Below are positions 43,683 to 54,690 of a stretch of DNA of 64,000 nt, piece after piece (positions within the stretch are counted from its first letter, which is position 1; every line of letters begins with the position of its first letter). A model generated the notes under the pieces. It saw only the letters and a list, made by a program, of their open reading frames with translations. It ran no database searches and was not told the origin of the DNA. Origin of the DNA: Ichthyophis bannanicus (taxonomy: Eukaryota; Chordata; Amphibia; Gymnophiona; Ichthyophiidae); contig CM066031.1 in the NCBI GenBank assembly GCA_033557465.1, positions 1,064,582,444 to 1,064,646,443 on the forward strand, given 5' to 3'. The translations under genes were made by a program, and so were the position numbers.

Positions 43683-45540
43683 TCAAAGGCCCTGAGGAGG
43701 CTGAGGCTGTTGGGCCGTAGCAGTCCTCGCAGCCTGGGTTTTGGCCTGTTTTGGTTGTTGCTGTCTCTTTGTAGCAAAACGACCTTGGGAAGAGGGCTGA
43801 CCATAAGAAGAAAATTTCCCTTTCTTTGGGAAAGATCCCTTTTTGAACAACCTCTTTATAAAAGGAGCAGTAGTAGACTTTGAAAGTCTATCTAAAGCAG
43901 AGTTTTCAGCATCTATTTGGTTGGCCTTTGCTTGCCAATCTTTGCCAAACAGGTTTTTGCCTGTACAGGGAAGGTTACCTAGACCATCCTGTACCCAGGA
44001 TTCCAAATCAGAGGCTTGCAACCAAGCAACTCTGCGTGCACCTATGGCAATAGCCGAGGCTTTACTGGCCCCCTCAAAAGAGTCAAAGGCTGCACGGTTG
44101 GAAAACTTAGATATATCCTGTGCATGTTTAAGCCAGGTGAAGTATTCTTCTCTCATCTTCTGACATAAAGGGAGATAAGGTTTGCAGATGATCTGTAACT
44201 TCTTTCAGAAACATCCCCATATAGAGACTATAGGAGTTGATTCTGGCTACAAGCATACTGGCCTGGAAGATTTTCCTGCCAAAGGCATCTAGAGTTCTGC
44301 ATTCTCTTCCTGGAGGAGCAGAGGAGTGCCTTTTTGTACTCTTGATCTTTTTCATAGCAGACTCTACCACAATAGAGTGGTGAGGAAGCTGAGTTTTATG
44401 AAACCCAGGACAAGGAGGAACACGATACATGGTGTCCAACCTTCTGGAATGAGGGGAGGTGGAAAGAGGAGTCTCCCATATGCCCAACATGTGTTCAAAA
44501 AGAATCTCATGTATTGGTAAGGTAGCTGCCTCTTTAGGAGCCTTAGGATATTGTAGGATATCCAATTTTTTGGCTCTAGGTTGTCTCAGAGGTCACTGAG
44601 ATGGATAGGCCTTTGGCCACCTCCCTAATGAAGTCCTGAAAAGACAAGTCTTCAGGAGGAGACATTCTCCTTTTTGGAGAAGAGGGTTCCTGAGGAACGA
44701 TGCCCAATGCTTCAATTGAGGCCTCTGAAGAATCAGTCTTCAGAGGAATCGAAGTATCGACTATCTGGATGCTCTCGTAGAGCCCGATACGCGTACCGGG
44801 AGGTATCGACATCGGGAGTAATCGGTACCGGCCCGGTACTGATGGGCATCACTGGATAGCGTACCGCTGCGGTTGATGCTGATGTCGATGCAAGCGGTAC
44901 TGGTATCGGAACCGATATCGGGGCCGGTACCGGAATCGGTACAGGTACCGACAACGGGGTTTGTTGCGGTACCGTAGGCGTTGCAGCTTGAATGAATGCC
45001 GTGATGGCACGCTGCATGGTCAGAATATTCTGATCCATTGACGCCACCAATGTCTGGATATCGGTACCGGTAGAAACTGCCGGTACCCCAGAACATTGTA
45101 ACAGGTGATCGGTCGAGGCTGAGCCATCGATGTCAACCTGTGACCCCATAGGTAGTGCTTTGGAAGCCGGAGCCTCCCGCCGGGGTAATTTTGCCGGTGT
45201 GGTATCCTCCAAGAGTAAGCCCAGGGGCATCTCGATACTTAGAGGGAGATGAACTCTTTGAGGACCGGCCAGATTTAAGTTTGGTTACCTGAGATCCATG
45301 GGATGAAGAAGAAGCCCTGGAAGACGTCGATGCCACAGAAGCTGCATCGGAGGGAAACAGGGTACTGAGCTTAGCTGCCCGATTCTGTAACCCTCTTTTA
45401 GACATCATGGAACAGGACTCACAATCCACGATGGAGTGGTCAGGACTTAAACATTTTAGACACCAGTCATGGGTGTCAGTGACAGAAATAATGCTGCTGC
45501 ACTTTGTGCATTTTTTAAACCCAGAGGCGGGTTTTTCCAT
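43683..45540 (-). pseudogene. DIRS-1 gag-like region
   Basis: It starts MEKPASGFKKCTKCSSIISVTDTHDWCLKCL at 45540, with four paired cysteines suggesting a zinc-binding N terminus, then a Ser-rich part. A frame change near 45220 leads to a PVPIPVPAPISVPIPVP low-complexity stretch (44850-44950) and further frames at 44576-44812, 44128-44565 and 43683-44156. The last includes RRVAWLQASDLESWVQDGL and LPCTGKNLFG, a conserved block of vertebrate DIRS gag proteins. At least three frame changes break it. Gag would package the RNA. Confidence 0.75.
44780..45115. repeat. GGTACCG-rich low-complexity stretch in DIRS gag
   Basis: GGTACCG, GATATCGG and GGTATCG words recur at short spacing and encode alternating Pro-Val/Ile on the minus strand. 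Similar words occur in the DIRS terminal repeats (CATCGGTACCGACGG at 34948). Confidence 0.6.
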
Positions 45541-45753
45541 GAGGGAAAAAATATATCTGTAGGCCTAAGGCCCCAGAAGAAAAATGCACTGAAAAGGTTT
45601 TTTTTTTTTTTTTTAGAAAACAAAGAAAGGACCGGTGGTACCGGTGCGGAATCGAGAAGGCAGACACGCGACTAAAGAAAAATAAAAGAAAATAAGAAAT
45701 TCTTCAGCGGTGACAGGAAACATGACCTGCTGGCTCCGTGGAAAAGAAGAACT

Positions 45754-45909
45754 GGAGAGAGGCAGTTAGGAAAGGCGGGAAGGCAGCGCGCAGGCGCTGT
45801 GGGATGCTCCCAAAAGCTTTCTTTCAGGAAGCTGGGGAGCGTTCCCGCGCAGGCTCCGTCCGTACCGACGATACCCATATGTGAAGACTCATTCCTGCTT
45901 GTTCCTGGA
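45754..45909. repeat. DIRS-1 right terminal repeat
   Basis: The block is the reverse complement of about 34895-35060 with a few changes (GCGCAGGCGCTGTGGGATGC, CCCATATGTGAAGAC). The inverse orientation of the two copies is the signature of a DIRS element. Confidence 0.85.
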
Positions 45910-46254
45910 CATAGAAAGACTACCAGATTTCTACATTACTATACTCCAGTGCCAACCACCAGGCACATTAGGAAGTACTATAAACACTGCCCATTTAGAA
46001 CCCATAGCAAACCCGCCGTATCATAACAGCACTACTAGGACTCACAAAGCACCAAACCCTACCTAGCAAAAGGCAACACTGCAAATATTAAACCAGTACA
46101 TCTCAGAGAATACCAATACATCTCCTACTGGGGAAAGACAACAAGTGGCACTGTCAAATAGAAACTACATAAATAGAATACCTCAGCTTGGTGATACCAT
46201 CGGAATATAGACCATCACCAAACAAAGAACAAGGGATCACAATTTAGAAATAGG
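45910..46254. other. No recognisable feature
   Basis: A-rich spacer of ordinary appearance with many short ACCA/CACC words. No gene or known repeat seen. Confidence 0.4.
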
Positions 46255-47660
46255 AAGACAATAATTAAACTGGGAACCCCAAACGCCAAACTTGGAATGT
46301 ACAACACTGGAGAAATAAAACTATAAATTAATTTCCTCTTGTACTAAACAAAATGCAAACATTAAAGACGCACATTTCCCAGAGCTGACATATTCTAGTT
46401 AATAAATTCAAAATAAAAAAATATTTTTCTACCTTTTGTTGTTTGTGCATATTATTTTTCAGTTGCAATTGCTCCAGTCACTTACTTTTGGTTTCTTCTT
46501 GTCTTCTAACTCTCTCCATTGTCTGCTGTCCATTTGTCCTTTCTTTTAGTTTTTTTCCATTCTCTCTAAACATCTGCTTTAAAATACTGATCTTTCCCCT
46601 TTTGCTCTTGTCCCCATCTCTTTCTTTATTCTTTCTCATCCATTCAAATTTTACCCCTCCATCCTTAACCCCCACCTACTCTCCCAAAACCCGGCCAATC
46701 ATAGATTTTTCTTCCCTCCCACACAAAATATTTTTTCCCCTCGCCATTTCACTCTCACAGTCCCATCACATTCTAGTCCTCCCCCAACATCAGCTCCCTT
46801 CTAGCTCCAGCTCCACCCAGCATCTGCTCCCTTCTGGTCCCCGCGTCAGCCCATTTCCAGTCCTAGCCCCCCCCCATCAACCCATTTCCAGTCCTAGCTC
46901 CCCCATCAGCCCATTTCCAGTCCTATCCTAGCCCCTCCATCAGTGCATTTCCAATACAAGCCCCCCCATCAGCCCATTTCCAATCCTATCCTAGCCCCTC
47001 CATCAGCCCATTTCCTTTCCTATCCTAGCCCCTCCATCAGCCCATTTCCAGTCCTAGCTCCCCCCCACAGCCCATTTCCAGTCCAGGCCCCCCTCCCCAT
47101 CAGCTATTTCCAGTTCAAGCTCCCCTCCATAGCCAATTTCCAGTCCTAGCTCCCCCCACAGCCCATTTCCATTCCAAGCCCCCCTCCCCATCAGCTATTT
47201 CCAGTTCAAGCCCCCCTCCACTCAGCCCATTTCCAGTCCTAGCTCCCTCCCCCCATAGCCCATTTCTAGTCCAAGCTCCCCCCCTCCCCTCCTGAAGAGC
47301 CCCATGGCTATCTAAAATGCTTTAGAGGGAGATGGAGAGGCCCCGGCTCACGTCTAACAGCTGCTGAAGTGAAGCACATCTTTTTCCTTCACTTCGGCAG
47401 CTGTACTGAAGTTTAGAACGTTGCCGCGCTGAGCGCCGGGAAACAGGAAGTCCCCTTTGACCTCAGCTCAGCAGCATTCTAAACTTCAGTACAGCTGACA
47501 AAGTGAAGGAAAAATACGTGCTCCACTTCGGCATCTGTTCGAGATGAGCCGGGGCCTCTCCGGCTCCCTCTAAGCCGCCCTGCCTGCCAGTGTTCAATGC
47601 GGGATGTTGTTGGCGCAGGGCCCTGTGCAAACATTCTTGCTCAATGGACGGACGGCCCTG
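46255..47660 (-). mobile_element. hAT-like non-autonomous transposon (copy 3), truncated
   Basis: From left to right: the conserved tail (46262-46460, complement of 34230-34410), a pyrimidine-rich zone (46480-46770), the C-rich minisatellite (46790-47285), an inverted repeat (47330-47570), and a terminus CGGACGGCCCTG at 47649-47660. The terminus (CAGGGCCGTCCGTCC on the complement) is a hAT type but differs from copy 2. The opposite end is missing, so there is no target duplication. Confidence 0.75.
47330..47570. repeat. Palindrome inside hAT copy 3
   Basis: Arms share GAGAGGCCCCGGCTCA/TGAGCCGGGGCCTCTC, TTCCTTCACTT(C/T)G-type and CTGTACTGAAGTTTAGAA words around a spacer near 47430-47460. Its sequence differs from the palindromes of copies 1 and 2, but it occupies the same place. 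Confidence 0.8.
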
Positions 47661-47668
47661 AATGAAAT

Positions 47669-48171
47669 GAAAGTCTACCAGATGAAGTTGTTTCATAGGG
47701 GAAAATAAGTGGAAGATAAAAGTTAGGAGTGTGAATTTGTTAGTATGCCTTAAAACTTTAGTATGTGTTAATGCATACTAACCACTGCATGCCTTAATTC
47801 GGCAGTTAGTGCATGTTAAATCAATTTAACATGCACTAAAAATTCTGTATTGAAACAAATGTGTACAACCAGTCAAAAAGACCCCAAAATTGAGAAAAAA
47901 TTGTGAGAAAAAGAAAAACTGAATTTTTCTTGCCTGTGTATATGCCTAGTTAAGACAGCAAATTTATAAAAGCAAGGTGTATTCATGGATATGTAAAGTC
48001 TATTCTTGGAATGAGTAACAGTGAGAGGAGAAGAAAAGAAATTAAAGGAGGTTTACACTTTATAATGATTTTGGATGGGGCTGGAAAGGTTTCACCCAAA
48101 GGTTTCAGGAGAATCAGCGACTTATATACTGACTAAAGGCTGCAAGAAAACCAAAAAGGTTAGGGGAAAGC
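47669..48171. other. Unassigned spacer with a perfect palindrome
   Basis: TTAGTGCATGTTAAAT (47806-47821) and its exact complement (47824-47839) flank a two-base centre. Nothing else is recognised. Confidence 0.6.
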
Positions 48172-48176
48172 GTAAT

Positions 48177-48456
48177 TACTCACCTGTAACAGATGTTCTG
48201 CAGGGACAGCTGGAATCAGTACTCACATATGGGTGACGTTGGCGCCGACAGAGCCCACTCAGAAGCATCTCCTCAGCCTTTAAAAGAAAGCCTTTGGTCC
48301 CCTTCCTGCCCAAGGGTGCCATCTTGCTCAGTCAGATGACATAGCTAGGAAGGCATAAAAATGAAATAAGGTAAGAGAGGCAACTCCAAGGGGAGGACGG
48401 AGGGTTGTGAGAACTGATTCCTGCTGTCCCTGGAGAACACCTGTTACAGGTGAGTA
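48177..48456. repeat. DIRS-2 terminus with inverted repeat
   Basis: TTACTCACCTGTAACAG...ACTCACA (48177-48228) and its approximate complement TGTGAGAACTGATTCC...GGTGAGTAA (48406-48456) pair over about 51 bases with five mismatches. The layout equals 34866-35177 in DIRS-1. Sequence between the arms differs, so DIRS-2 belongs to another subfamily. Confidence 0.8.
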
Positions 48457-48734
48457 ACTACACTTTCTCCAGGACCAAGCAGGAAGTCAGTTTTCACATA
48501 TGGGACTCCCTAGCTCCAGGGAACTGAACCATGACAGCACCAGTGGTGACCGTGGCAAGGTAGCTGTGACTTGCAGAAGATCAGTCCCTGATAGAGAGAC
48601 TCTATGAGACCCTGGTGTCCAGAGGGGCCATCACTCCAGTAGCCTGAACACAGAAGGGTTGGAGGGCAGGAGCTGCCTACACCCCAAATAGATTGTGGAA
48701 TACCACCTAGCCAAAGGCACTGTTCCGACGGGAC

Positions 48735-49644
48735 TCACTCTCCAGGCATTAGTGAGCTACAAACATGTGAAATGAAGACCATGTGGCAGCCTTGCAGATC
48801 TCCGTCACTGTCACTGGCCATTGCTCTCATGTGATACGCTGTGATCCAGTGCTCCAGGGAGAGTCCAGCCCACTCATAGGTGAGGACAATACAGTCAGTA
48901 ACCCAAGTGGACAGAGTTTGCTTAGTCACTGGGAGCACCAGCCTACTGGGGTCATATGAAACAAAAAAGTTGAAAAGCTTTGCAGTGGCCCTCAGTCCGC
49001 CGAAGATAGGACAGGGCTCTTTTACAATCCAAAGTATAGAGTATGGTCTCCTCCCGACCTGCATGGGGTCAGGGGAAGAAGGTGGGGAGGACCACCTCCT
49101 GATTGAGGTGGAAAGGGGATATCACCTTCAGGAGGAATTTTGGGTGCGAGCGGAGCACAACTCTGTTCTTGTAGAACCTTGTATAAGGCAGCTCTGCCAC
49201 CAGAGCTTGGAGCTTGTTTACTTTGCGAGTAGATGCAAGAGCCACCAGAAAGGTGACCTTCCAGGAAAGATACTGCAGGTGGCAAGTGGCCAGAGGCTCA
49301 AATAGTGGTCTAGTGAGCTGCAAGAGCATTACCTTGAGGTCTCACACTGCCGCCAAGGGGCGGACGGGGGGTTTAGATAGCAAGAGGCCCCAGAGGAATC
49401 GAGAGATCAGGGGATGAACTGAGAGGGGATTTCTCTCGGTGGGATGGTGGTACGCCGCAATTGTGCTTAGGTGCACTATGACTGAGTTGTATTTCAGTCT
49501 GGCCTGCGACAAATGGAGCAAGAACTGGAGCACCACTTGCATGGGGCAGGAGAAGGTGTTCTCCTGCCTCTCTGCACACCACACTGAGAACTGGTGCCAC
49601 TTAAAAGTGTACACTTGTCTTGTGGAGGGCTTGCGAGAGGCCAA
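48735..49644 (-). pseudogene. DIRS-2 tyrosine recombinase
   Basis: Frames show SRKPSTRQVYTFKWHQFSVWCAE, LFEPLATCHLQYLSWKVTFLVALASTRKVNKLQAL (here the usual ARR is TRK, so the first catalytic arginine appears to be lysine), LHTLDCK-type text, LPVTKQTLSTWVTDCI and AYHMRAMAS with the HxxR box. At the catalytic position, homologous to HYCLD, the minus strand reads CAC TAA TGC: the tyrosine codon has become a stop (48749-48751). The recombinase is dead. Confidence 0.8.
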
Positions 49645-49977
49645 CGAGACCTCCTCTACCTCTCGCGGGAGGTTAAAGGGAGCCAGAGGTACCCTTTCAC
49701 AGTAGACATGCTGTTAATGTCAGGGACCACAAAGGTTGGGGTGTAGGAGGGAGCCCTCCTCTTGAGACAGAAGGTCCGGTGTACAGCCCAGCGGGACCGG
49801 GTGTGCCACCAACAATTCGAGCAGTAGAGTGAACCAGAGCTGCCTTGGCCATCTGGGGGCATTTAGTATCAGTGATGCCCCCTTGTGCTGCACCTTGAAG
49901 AAGGTCCTGGTGACCAGCGGGGTCGGTGGGAAGACAGAGGAGGCCTTCCATCCACAGGATTAGGAATGCATCTGCCA

Positions 49978-50725
49978 CTACTCTCGACAGGTGTGGCTGC
50001 AGTGAGCAAAAGCAGGGCAGCTGTGTGTTGCCAGGCTGGCAAAGAGGTCTATCAGGGACAGCCCACAGAGACGGAAAAGCCAAGAAACTACTTTGGGGTT
50101 CAGACGCCACTCGTGAGGCTGAAGGACTTTGCTCAGCTTATCTGCCAGGGTATTGTCCTGGCCCGGGAGGTAGACTGCATGGAGGAGCATGCCATTGCAA
50201 GTCGCATAGGAGCAGAGGGACCACTGCCAGGAATTTGGTGAACACCCTTGGTGAGGAGGCAAGTCCAAAGGGCAGCACCCTGTATTGGTAGTGCCCTCCT
50301 CCCACCACAAACCTTAGGTACCACCTGTGGGAGAGATGGATTAGGATGTGTGTTTAAGCATCCTTTAGGTCAAAGGATCAAAGTCAGTCTCCTTGGTAGA
50401 GATAAGGCAGCAGCATTCCAAGGAAGAGCATCTTTAACTTCTCCCTCACCAGAAATTTGTTCACTTTTCGCAGGTCTAGGATGGGCTTGAGGCCTCCAGT
50501 CCTTTTCAGGACAAGAAAGTACCTGGAATAGAAGCCCTTGACCCAAAGGTGATTGGGTACTAGCTCTATTGCCTTGCCCTTGAGGATACTTGTGAGCTCT
50601 GTGAGGAGCAAGGTCTGGTCAAGGAGAGGCCTCAGTGGCTCTCTTGTGAAGAAGTTTGAAGGTGCCAGTGGTAACCCTCTCCGACCACCTGCAGTACCCA
50701 GAGGTCTGTGGTGACTGAAGGCCAC
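49978..50725 (-). pseudogene. DIRS-2 RT/RNase H remnant
   Basis: The right part encodes FYSRYFLVLKRTGGLKPILDLRKVNKFL, the early RT motifs. The left part encodes VYLPGQDNTLADKLSKVLQPHEWRLNP and LIDLFASLATHS, from the end of RNase H onward. Between them the text of RT stops shortly after HYQYRVLPFGLA-like sequence (near 50290) and resumes after the RNase H core, so the catalytic YLDD and the RNase H aspartates are absent. Confidence 0.75.
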
Positions 50726-51031
50726 CAGATGGTGAAGAGTGCCAGGCGCCCCCCTGGGGGGTGAAGGCGGCCTCCTGGAGGGGTCATGCCCTGGGAGTCA
50801 AAAGCTCCCCCTGGACTGGGCTGGAGCAGGAGTCTGGGGCTTAGGGGTTTTGGCCTCCTGGGTCCCTTGCCCTTGTTTTTTGGGTTGAGTACCCTGCAAA
50901 GGTCCTGAGTAGCCTTGGTATTGTTGGGCATGAGAGAAGACTCCCTTCTTTCTGGGGAAAATAGGCTTTTTCCCCCCCGGTGATTTTTCTGCGGGGAGGC
51001 CCCGAAGTCTTTTTGAAGAGTCTTTGTCGAG

Positions 51032-51867
51032 TCACAAACTCTTGATCTCGGCAGCCTTGTCATACATAGGTTGGCCAAAAAGATTCTCCCTGGTACAGAG
51101 GACATTGATTAGTTTGTCCTGGACCCACTGTTCGAGGCCAGATGATTGCAACCAGGCTTGCCATCGGGGCCCTGATGATGGCAGCTGCGACTCAGATGAC
51201 TCGAAGCTGTCATAAGCCACTCAAGAGAAGAACTTTGAGCAATCTTGTACCACCGAGGTCAGGGTCTTGAACTGCTGGCGTGGTTTTCTGTCAAGGCCTG
51301 TTGAGAACCCAGTGAGCTCCTTTGCTAGTGCCTTGAGGTATATGCAGATGCAGCATTCAACGTGGGCACCGATGGCTTTGGGCCTGACGCCAACACTCCA
51401 GAGTATGTCCTTGAAAACCACCATGGCCTCATGTGCCTCCGCCTGCTGAAGGGTCCCTTTTGGAAAGCTTGGCCGGGTGTCTCTGACTGCTCAGAGTCTC
51501 TCCAGTGCAATTTACTGGATTTCTCCAGACTGACCTCTGGGATCTTTGAGGACTTCTTTTTCTTCCGCTCCTGCTCCAGGGTCCTCTCGGACGATCCGTG
51601 GCATGGGACTCCAAGGATACCCAGGAGTCGTGGGATGCACTTGCCTTGGAGCTGGGCGCCAGGGACAGGGACACGGAGTTGGATCTTGGGAACATCTTTT
51701 CCTGCAATTCCAACCTCTTTTTGTTGGTTTTTGCTGACATGGCCATGGCATGAACTGTCATGATCTGCTCCCAGGCAACACAGGTAGCAGTCGTAGGTGT
51801 CTGTGATAGACATGGTTTGACTACAGGCACATTTTTTGAACCCACTGGGGGATATGGTGAGATGCAC
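51032..51867 (-). pseudogene. DIRS-2 gag-like region
   Basis: The start resembles DIRS-1 gag: SGFKKCACSQTMSITDTYDCYLCCLG, with cysteines at similar places. The end (51032-51220) has AWLQSSGLEQWVQDKLINVLCTRENLFG, matching the conserved gag block. Frames change between. The 5' leader reaches about 51965. Confidence 0.7.
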
Positions 51868-51965
51868 CCAGACAGGGTCAATGACTCCTGGGTGAAAAAG
51901 GGTACAAAGCGCCGGCCAAGGCGCTTCGTAATCACACTGCTATAAAGCCTCCAGAAAAAGGCGAC

Positions 51966-52679
51966 TAAAAACCAAAACCAGAATGTGGGAGCATTGGAAT
52001 AGAGAAAAGGAATATATCCACTCACTAATCACCATGCTCCATTTTAATCATTTTTATTAAACTGAAAAGTTTTATTTATTTATTTGCTTAACATTGAAAA
52101 GATGTAGTTTTCATGTACTTATCTCAGAGCGTGAAGAGCAACAGGAAGCCCCAAACGCAATGTGGCACATTTCGAGTCCAAACATCTGGTAGGTACTCTG
52201 CTTCAGGCTTTTTTTGGGAAAACTTACCACAGAATGAATAAGCTCTTCAAAGCCAAACAAAATCACACCTTAAACCAAGAATCAGTGTCTGACTTCACAA
52301 ATCAATCTCCAATTTAAATTATGCAGGGGAAGACCATGTAAAAGGAAAACTCCTCTCAGGATTGGTTTAGCTAAAAAAGACTTGGCCAATCCATCTCCCG
52401 ATTGAAACCAGATGGAGACAGTGAATCCATAAAGCATTAAACTCTAGCAAACATGCGCCCTTTAGAACAACATTTAGGACAAAGAAACATGTATTTATTT
52501 ATTTTTAATTTTTACATTAAATCGCAAGAAAATCAAAATAAGCAAATACAGGTACCAAGGCAGGACAAAGAAATATTTAGACTGTTGGGCAAGAATAGGG
52601 GTGGATGTTATAAGATTCTGCACCAGTTGCCCAGTGAGCCAGTTTGTTTCCCCTTATAATTCCACAAATGATCCTTTGG
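51966..52679. other. A/T-rich spacer
   Basis: Contains T-rich blocks (52045-52090, 52490-52520) that may be old LINE tails. No domain or terminus is recognised. Confidence 0.4.
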
Positions 52680-53235
52680 TTCCTTGACCAGTTCTAGCGG
52701 AACCATCGTCTAGGATGGCCATGGATGTTATAGGGCTTATGGACAAATGTGGCATTAGACCATGCAATGTGTTTCCCATGGGCTATTCTGCTAGAGTATT
52801 GCAGCTGCCACAAACACAAGGGAATGAATGAATCTTGTGCCAGGGAAGGTTCCCAGGACAGATATTAATAAATAGAGGTTCTAATTTTCTGTTACACTTA
52901 TTGAACATGTGGAGTACTTTTGGGACAAAGTATTTGCATACCTCAACGTACCATCTTCAAAAAGACGGGCTTGTGAAGAGATTTAAACACTGAAAATGAT
53001 GAGGATGTGCCTGAAAGAGGATACTTGACATTGGGGTAAGTTGGTTCCCTTCCCGTTACTTGCTATAAAGGAGGAATCAGAAGCCTCTGGGATTCTCTCC
53101 TTTTGAAAAGAAGGCAAACAAGAGGAGTTCTGGATGTGGTTAAAGAGATGTGAACAAGATCAGAGGAGGATACCCAAGAAATTATTAGTTATTGCTCCAG
53201 TCTGAAAGAGAGACTGGAAACCATGTCATAAGCTG
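52680..53235 (+). pseudogene. Gypsy-type integrase remnant
   Basis: The reading, interrupted by stops, includes MAMDVIGLM (52720), NRGSNFLLHLLNMWSTFGTKYLHTSTYHLQKDGL (52870-52970), equivalent to the integrase core with its DRG..F and HPQTDGLVER blocks, and RQTRGVLDVVKEM (53110-53150), the segment after the core. The enzyme of LTR retrotransposons inserts their DNA. One core Asp (DRG) reads as Asn. No LTRs were identified around it. Confidence 0.65.
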
Positions 53236-53985
53236 CTCTGCAGACACTACTAGAACAAAAAAACCCCAAATAACCTTACACTCCAATAGTGATCAAACCA
53301 AAAAGGTCGAGTGCTTAACACTCAAGGTGCATATAACCAGTACACATAACCAAAACCTCAAAACCTGAGTTTATTTTCGGGCAGAGGACAATACATCCCT
53401 GATCTTCAAGGGAGACCTTCAGCAAAGGGAAGGTGGCAAACCATAAGCACTAAGGTGCACAGTTAGCACCAGCACTCCACTATGTCCTTGCAAATTATTT
53501 ATAGGCCCCTAAAGCAGTGTATTTTAAAAACTGTAAAAATAATAGTGCATGCTGTTGCACAATAGGGCACATTAATGCCACTTTCCGTTCAAAACAAAAG
53601 TACATCCCTATTCAATAATGTGTCATACCATGAACAAAAATAGTATCAAAACCTGGTGGGTTAGTATAGAAAATTCATACCCAGATTTTCTGAAATTGCA
53701 TTCCTACTAACAGAATTACTCAAGAAACAAACTCTAATCTGGTGAAATGGGGCATAGCATCCCAGAAGGTGTTTCAAGCGCTATAGAATTTCTTGTACAG
53801 AAATTATCTTGCATAGTATAGAGTTTCATAAACCACAGCGCAGAGAGCGAGCTCTAGGACAGAGACTTTTTGGCTAGCCCTGGTTTTGAATTGAGATCTC
53901 TAAGCCATGTAGTAATTGTAGTCCCTGATTTTACCCACTGAAATCAGTGCTGTATAATGTATCAGGATGGGGCTGTCAGAAATCC
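53236..53985. other. Spacer between Gypsy pieces
   Basis: A/T-rich text with no RT motif or known repeat that I can see. Confidence 0.4.
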
Positions 53986-54240
53986 CGAAATAGCCTAAAA
54001 ATCTCCCTCCTACAATGGTGTAACTTCACAGCTCTGCTGACAGATGCTTCCACAGCTGGTTTAGGAGCAGTGTTATCTCATGATTTTCATGGGGAGGAAC
54101 ATCCTATAATGTTCCCAAGCAGTCAGCTTACTAACAATGAACAGAATTATGTCATCATAGAGCAGGAAAGCCCAGCGATGAAGTGAGCCATAGAGACTTG
54201 AAATATTATCTAATTGGAATTGCATTTTGTAAGTCACAGT
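53986..54240 (+). pseudogene. Gypsy-type RNase H remnant
   Basis: The frame at 53947-54186 encodes FTALLTDASTAGLGAVLSHDF, GEEHPIMFPSSQL and NEQNYVIIEQESPAMK, followed in the same region by YYLIGIAF. These are the RNase H blocks (TDAS, the E of EQE) that sit after RT in Gypsy pol. RT itself is not found upstream, and integrase lies upstream on the same strand. Confidence 0.7.
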
Positions 54241-54690
54241 TAAGCATTTCTGCCGCCTAACACTAGGCTTGCTACAAGATACCTTGTTCTAGAGCTAAGA
54301 TTATCATGAAGTGTATAGAGAAGGAAAAGAATACTAGAATGCAAATTTCTCATTCAGGGAAACAGCTGAGTGGCTTGGAGAAGGAAACAGAAAGGAGGTG
54401 AGAGTTAAGGAAAACTCGTACAGGGAAAGCTAGGACACGGGTTGGAGAACTGAGGTAGGAAATAAGGAGAGTGTCTTAAAAAGGGGAGAAATGCAAAGTT
54501 AAAGGAAAACCCCTCTAGTAAGGAAGGTACATAATAACAAAGCCCTCATAGAAAGAAATAGGACAGTCTACATTTACCATATTCCCTAAAGGCAGAAAGG
54601 AAATCAACAGGGAATTACAGGATTTCAGGGGCTCTGAAGGAGTAAGCCCTAATAGAAACGACTATGTATAGGGGGAAAAACCCACAACAA
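54241..54690. other. Purine-rich spacer
   Basis: Rich in AGGAAA, GGAGAA words. No gene or known repeat seen. Confidence 0.4.

Larger units (their letters stand above)
34866..45909 (-). mobile_element. DIRS retrotransposon (DIRS-1 of this window)
   Basis: Read from right to left: terminal repeat (45754-45909), 5' leader, gag-like region (43683-45540), reverse transcriptase (about 42840-43507), RNase H and methyltransferase-like region (41785-42831), tyrosine recombinase (41177-about 41780 and 35332-35735), and the second terminus (34866-35215). The termini are inverted relative to each other, as in DIRS elements, which integrate through the recombinase and leave no target duplication. The recombinase gene is split by a 5.4 kb CR1-B insertion. 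Several frameshifts are present, so this copy is dead, but it is the most complete of the three DIRS here. Confidence 0.9.
48172..51965 (-). mobile_element. DIRS retrotransposon (DIRS-2), internally deleted
   Basis: It has the same order as DIRS-1 but only 3.8 kb: gag pieces (51032-51867), RT start (50384-50725), RNase H/methyltransferase end (49978-50310), recombinase (48735-49644), and a terminus (48172-48500) with an imperfect inverted repeat. RT core and most RNase H are missing at about 50310-50390. The right terminal repeat was not found. Stops and frameshifts are common. Confidence 0.85.

Noticed and set aside
46443..46931. 162-codon Ser/Pro/Leu-rich frame
   Set aside because: It is the translation of the pyrimidine-rich zone and minisatellite of hAT copy 3.
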